From Hydromonas sp. (GTDB lineage: Bacteria; Pseudomonadota; Gammaproteobacteria; Burkholderiales; Burkholderiaceae), in NCBI GenBank assembly GCA_017495165.1, contig JAFEII010000026.1, positions 41,189-105,188 on the forward strand: a stretch of 64,000 bases of DNA. Reading direction: 5' to 3'. The position numbers were made by a program, and so were the translations under genes. The notes under the pieces are model-generated. The model was not told the DNA's origin. It searched no databases and saw only the letters and a list, made by a program, of their open reading frames with translations. Position 1 is the stretch's first letter. Each line of letters begins with the position of its first letter. Positions 62,728 through 64,000 of this stretch are shown piece after piece.

Positions 62728-64000
62728 ATGAATAGAAGTTATCGTAGTGTTTATAATGAGGCGCTTGGCTCATGGGTCGCCGTTTCAGAGATGGATTCGG
62801 AGAAGGGTAAGTCGAACTCGAGCGGTTTGGGCAATTTAGTTGTTGAATCCCGCACGCGGTCTGGAAGTCGAAAATTCAAGCTTAAGGCGCTGTTCTTGTC
62901 TTTAACCGCTTTAGTGGGAGTTGCTTCTACAGCGCCGGTGTATGCGGGGGTTGTTTCAAGCGGTGGGGTGGCTGCGGCCGGTGCATGTGACCCTGTAGGT
63001 ACCCAGTTTTTGTTTAACGGTTCTGTTTACGCCTCTGTTGCAAGTCTCGGCGCTACTCATTTTTCCAATGTAAATGCTGGTTGCTCAACGAGCTCGGCGG
63101 GGGCAACTGCAACCAGTTATGGTGCTTACTCGTCTGCCCCAGGTTCGCAAGCGACTGCGGTGGGTTTTGGTGCTAAATCGAATGTTAGAGCTACGGCAGT
63201 GGGGGCGCAAGCAGTTGCTAACGCTGGGGGAACTGCTATCGGTATGTCAGCTACTGCGTCTGAATTAGAAGGCATAGCGATTGGTAAGAATGCTTATGCA
63301 AATAATCTTTATGCTGTTGCGATTGGCGGTGCTGATAGTAGCGATAGAGTGATATCGTCATCGGACGGTAGTATCGCGATCGGTCGCGGAGCTGAGGTCC
63401 TGACTCGGAATTCTGTGGGGGCTGTGGCTTTGGGCGTTGGATCAAGCGCCAATGGCATCGCCGCGTTGGCGGTAGGCCTTCGTGCGTCAGCTGTCAGCAA
63501 CCAAAGTACTGCAATCGGTAATAACGCAGTTGCGATTGCTGGAGGCTCGATTGCTTTGGGTTCTAATGCCTTGACCGCTGGTAATTCAAATGTTTCCAGT
63601 TCGCTCTACGCCCCTTTCGGTGTTGCAATAGGCTCCGGTGCAACGTCGAATTATAGTTGGTCTGTGGCGATGGGCACTAACTCAAAAGCCGTTCTTGGAG
63701 TGAGGGTCACATCGGCGACTATTAATGGCGTGACTTACGGTGGCTTTGCGGGCTCACTTTCAGAATTAGGTAGGGTGTTTAGTGTCGGTTCGGATGTTGA
63801 CGCAACTCAAACACGACAAATCCAGTTTGTATCAGCAGGTCAAATTAGCGCAACATCTACAGATGCGATTAACGGCTCACAACTCTATTCTGTCTTAGTG
63901 ACTGTCTTAAGCGGCGCAACGGGCAGCGTCGAAAGTTCGGTGGCCTCATTGTCGACTTCAACCTCGACCGGCTTGAGCAATGTGAATAGTTCAGTTGCAT
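62728..64000 (+). CDS. Trimeric autotransporter adhesin (YadA-like), 5' part
   Basis: The gene runs off the window; 424 codons are visible. The N-terminus MNRSYRSVYNEALGSWVAVSE is an extended signal peptide region (ESPR), followed by the hydrophobic core LKALFLSLTALVGVASTAPVYA. The head domain (residues ~130-310) is built of YadA-type repeats such as ATAVGFGAKSN, ATAVGAQA, GTAIGMSA, GIAIGKNA and SIAIGRGA. A neck/stalk start shows STDAINGSQLYSV followed by a Ser/Thr-rich stretch (VESSVASLSTSTSTGLSNVN). Such proteins form trimers exported through a C-terminal beta-barrel, which is outside the window. AGGGG precedes the ATG. It lies just after a glycan locus that may modify it. Confidence 0.93.
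   Translation, partial: MNRSYRSVYNEALGSWVAVSEMDSEKGKSNSSGLGNLVVESRTRSGSRKFKLKALFLSLTALVGVASTAPVYAGVVSSGGVAAAGACDPVGTQFLFNGSVYASVASLGATHFSNVNAGCSTSSAGATATSYGAYSSAPGSQATAVGFGAKSNVRATAVGAQAVANAGGTAIGMSATASELEGIAIGKNAYANNLYAVAIGGADSSDRVISSSDGSIAIGRGAEVLTRNSVGAVALGVGSSANGIAALAVGLRASAVSNQSTAIGNNAVAIAGGSIALGSNALTAGNSNVSSSLYAPFGVAIGSGATSNYSWSVAMGTNSKAVLGVRVTSATINGVTYGGFAGSLSELGRVFSVGSDVDATQTRQIQFVSAGQISATSTDAINGSQLYSVLVTVLSGATGSVESSVASLSTSTSTGLSNVNSSVA

Overview
The window reads as the chromosome of a betaproteobacterium, most likely order Burkholderiales. The evidence is an SspA-SspB stringent-starvation pair, a glnK-amtB pair, DUF2827 proteins (a family I know mainly from Burkholderia relatives), a CsgG/DUF4810/DUF799 lipoprotein trio, and a trimeric autotransporter with an extended signal peptide (ESPR). 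Base composition looks moderate. I see no rRNA, tRNA or CRISPR array. Genus is not assignable from the sequence alone.

Region 1 (1-9.4 kb) is mostly core: sspA end, sspB, an exonuclease III, the muropeptide permease ampG, a conserved hypothetical, amtB with an unusual PII protein, and a large SWIM-SNF2 helicase. Region 2 (9.5-11.2 kb) is an AT-richer two-gene module, an AAA15/OLD-like ATPase overlapping a small TOPRIM/RloB-like protein. It resembles known two-gene anti-phage systems. Region 3 (11.3-31.9 kb) holds mutS, suhB, trmJ, a DUF1775 protein, an ABM/SnoaL/AraC group, tcdA, the lipoprotein trio, anmK, an RND tripartite pump, DUF4345, tyrS-dtd and a LysR regulator. Region 4 (32-44.8 kb) is a patchwork of single genes: NmrA-like, VOC, YbhB, katG, MocR, TSUP, 3-HIBADH-like, glyA, an exported SnoaL-like protein, and a divergent SDR/MerR pair with a textbook 19-bp-spacer promoter. 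It also has repeats, an RTX-like gene remnant, and a probable yybP-ykoY (Mn2+) riboswitch cut off from its gene by a MITE.

Region 5 (44.8-48.4 kb) is a tight lipid/riboflavin run: acyltransferase, CdsA-like, ribD, ribE. The ribE stop overlaps the start of the first glycosyltransferase. Region 6 (48.4-61.6 kb) is the most unusual part. Ten same-strand genes form a glycan-assembly locus: one GT-B enzyme, three DUF2827 paralogues, a double GT-A (GT34-like) protein, a stand-alone methyltransferase, and four tandem paralogues. Each of the four fuses a CgeB-like GT-B domain to a methyltransferase-like domain whose SAM-binding motif has been lost or altered. A strong terminator closes the run. Region 7 (61.6-64 kb) is repeat-rich noncoding DNA followed by the 5' end of a YadA-like trimeric autotransporter adhesin that runs off the window.

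The working hypothesis, inferred from neighbourhood, is that regions 6 and 7 form an adhesin plus a dedicated glycosylation or surface-glycan machinery. Other items worth checking are the PII protein lacking Tyr51 and Gln39, the ATPase-TOPRIM pair, the orphaned riboswitch, and a duplicated leader upstream of the adhesin.
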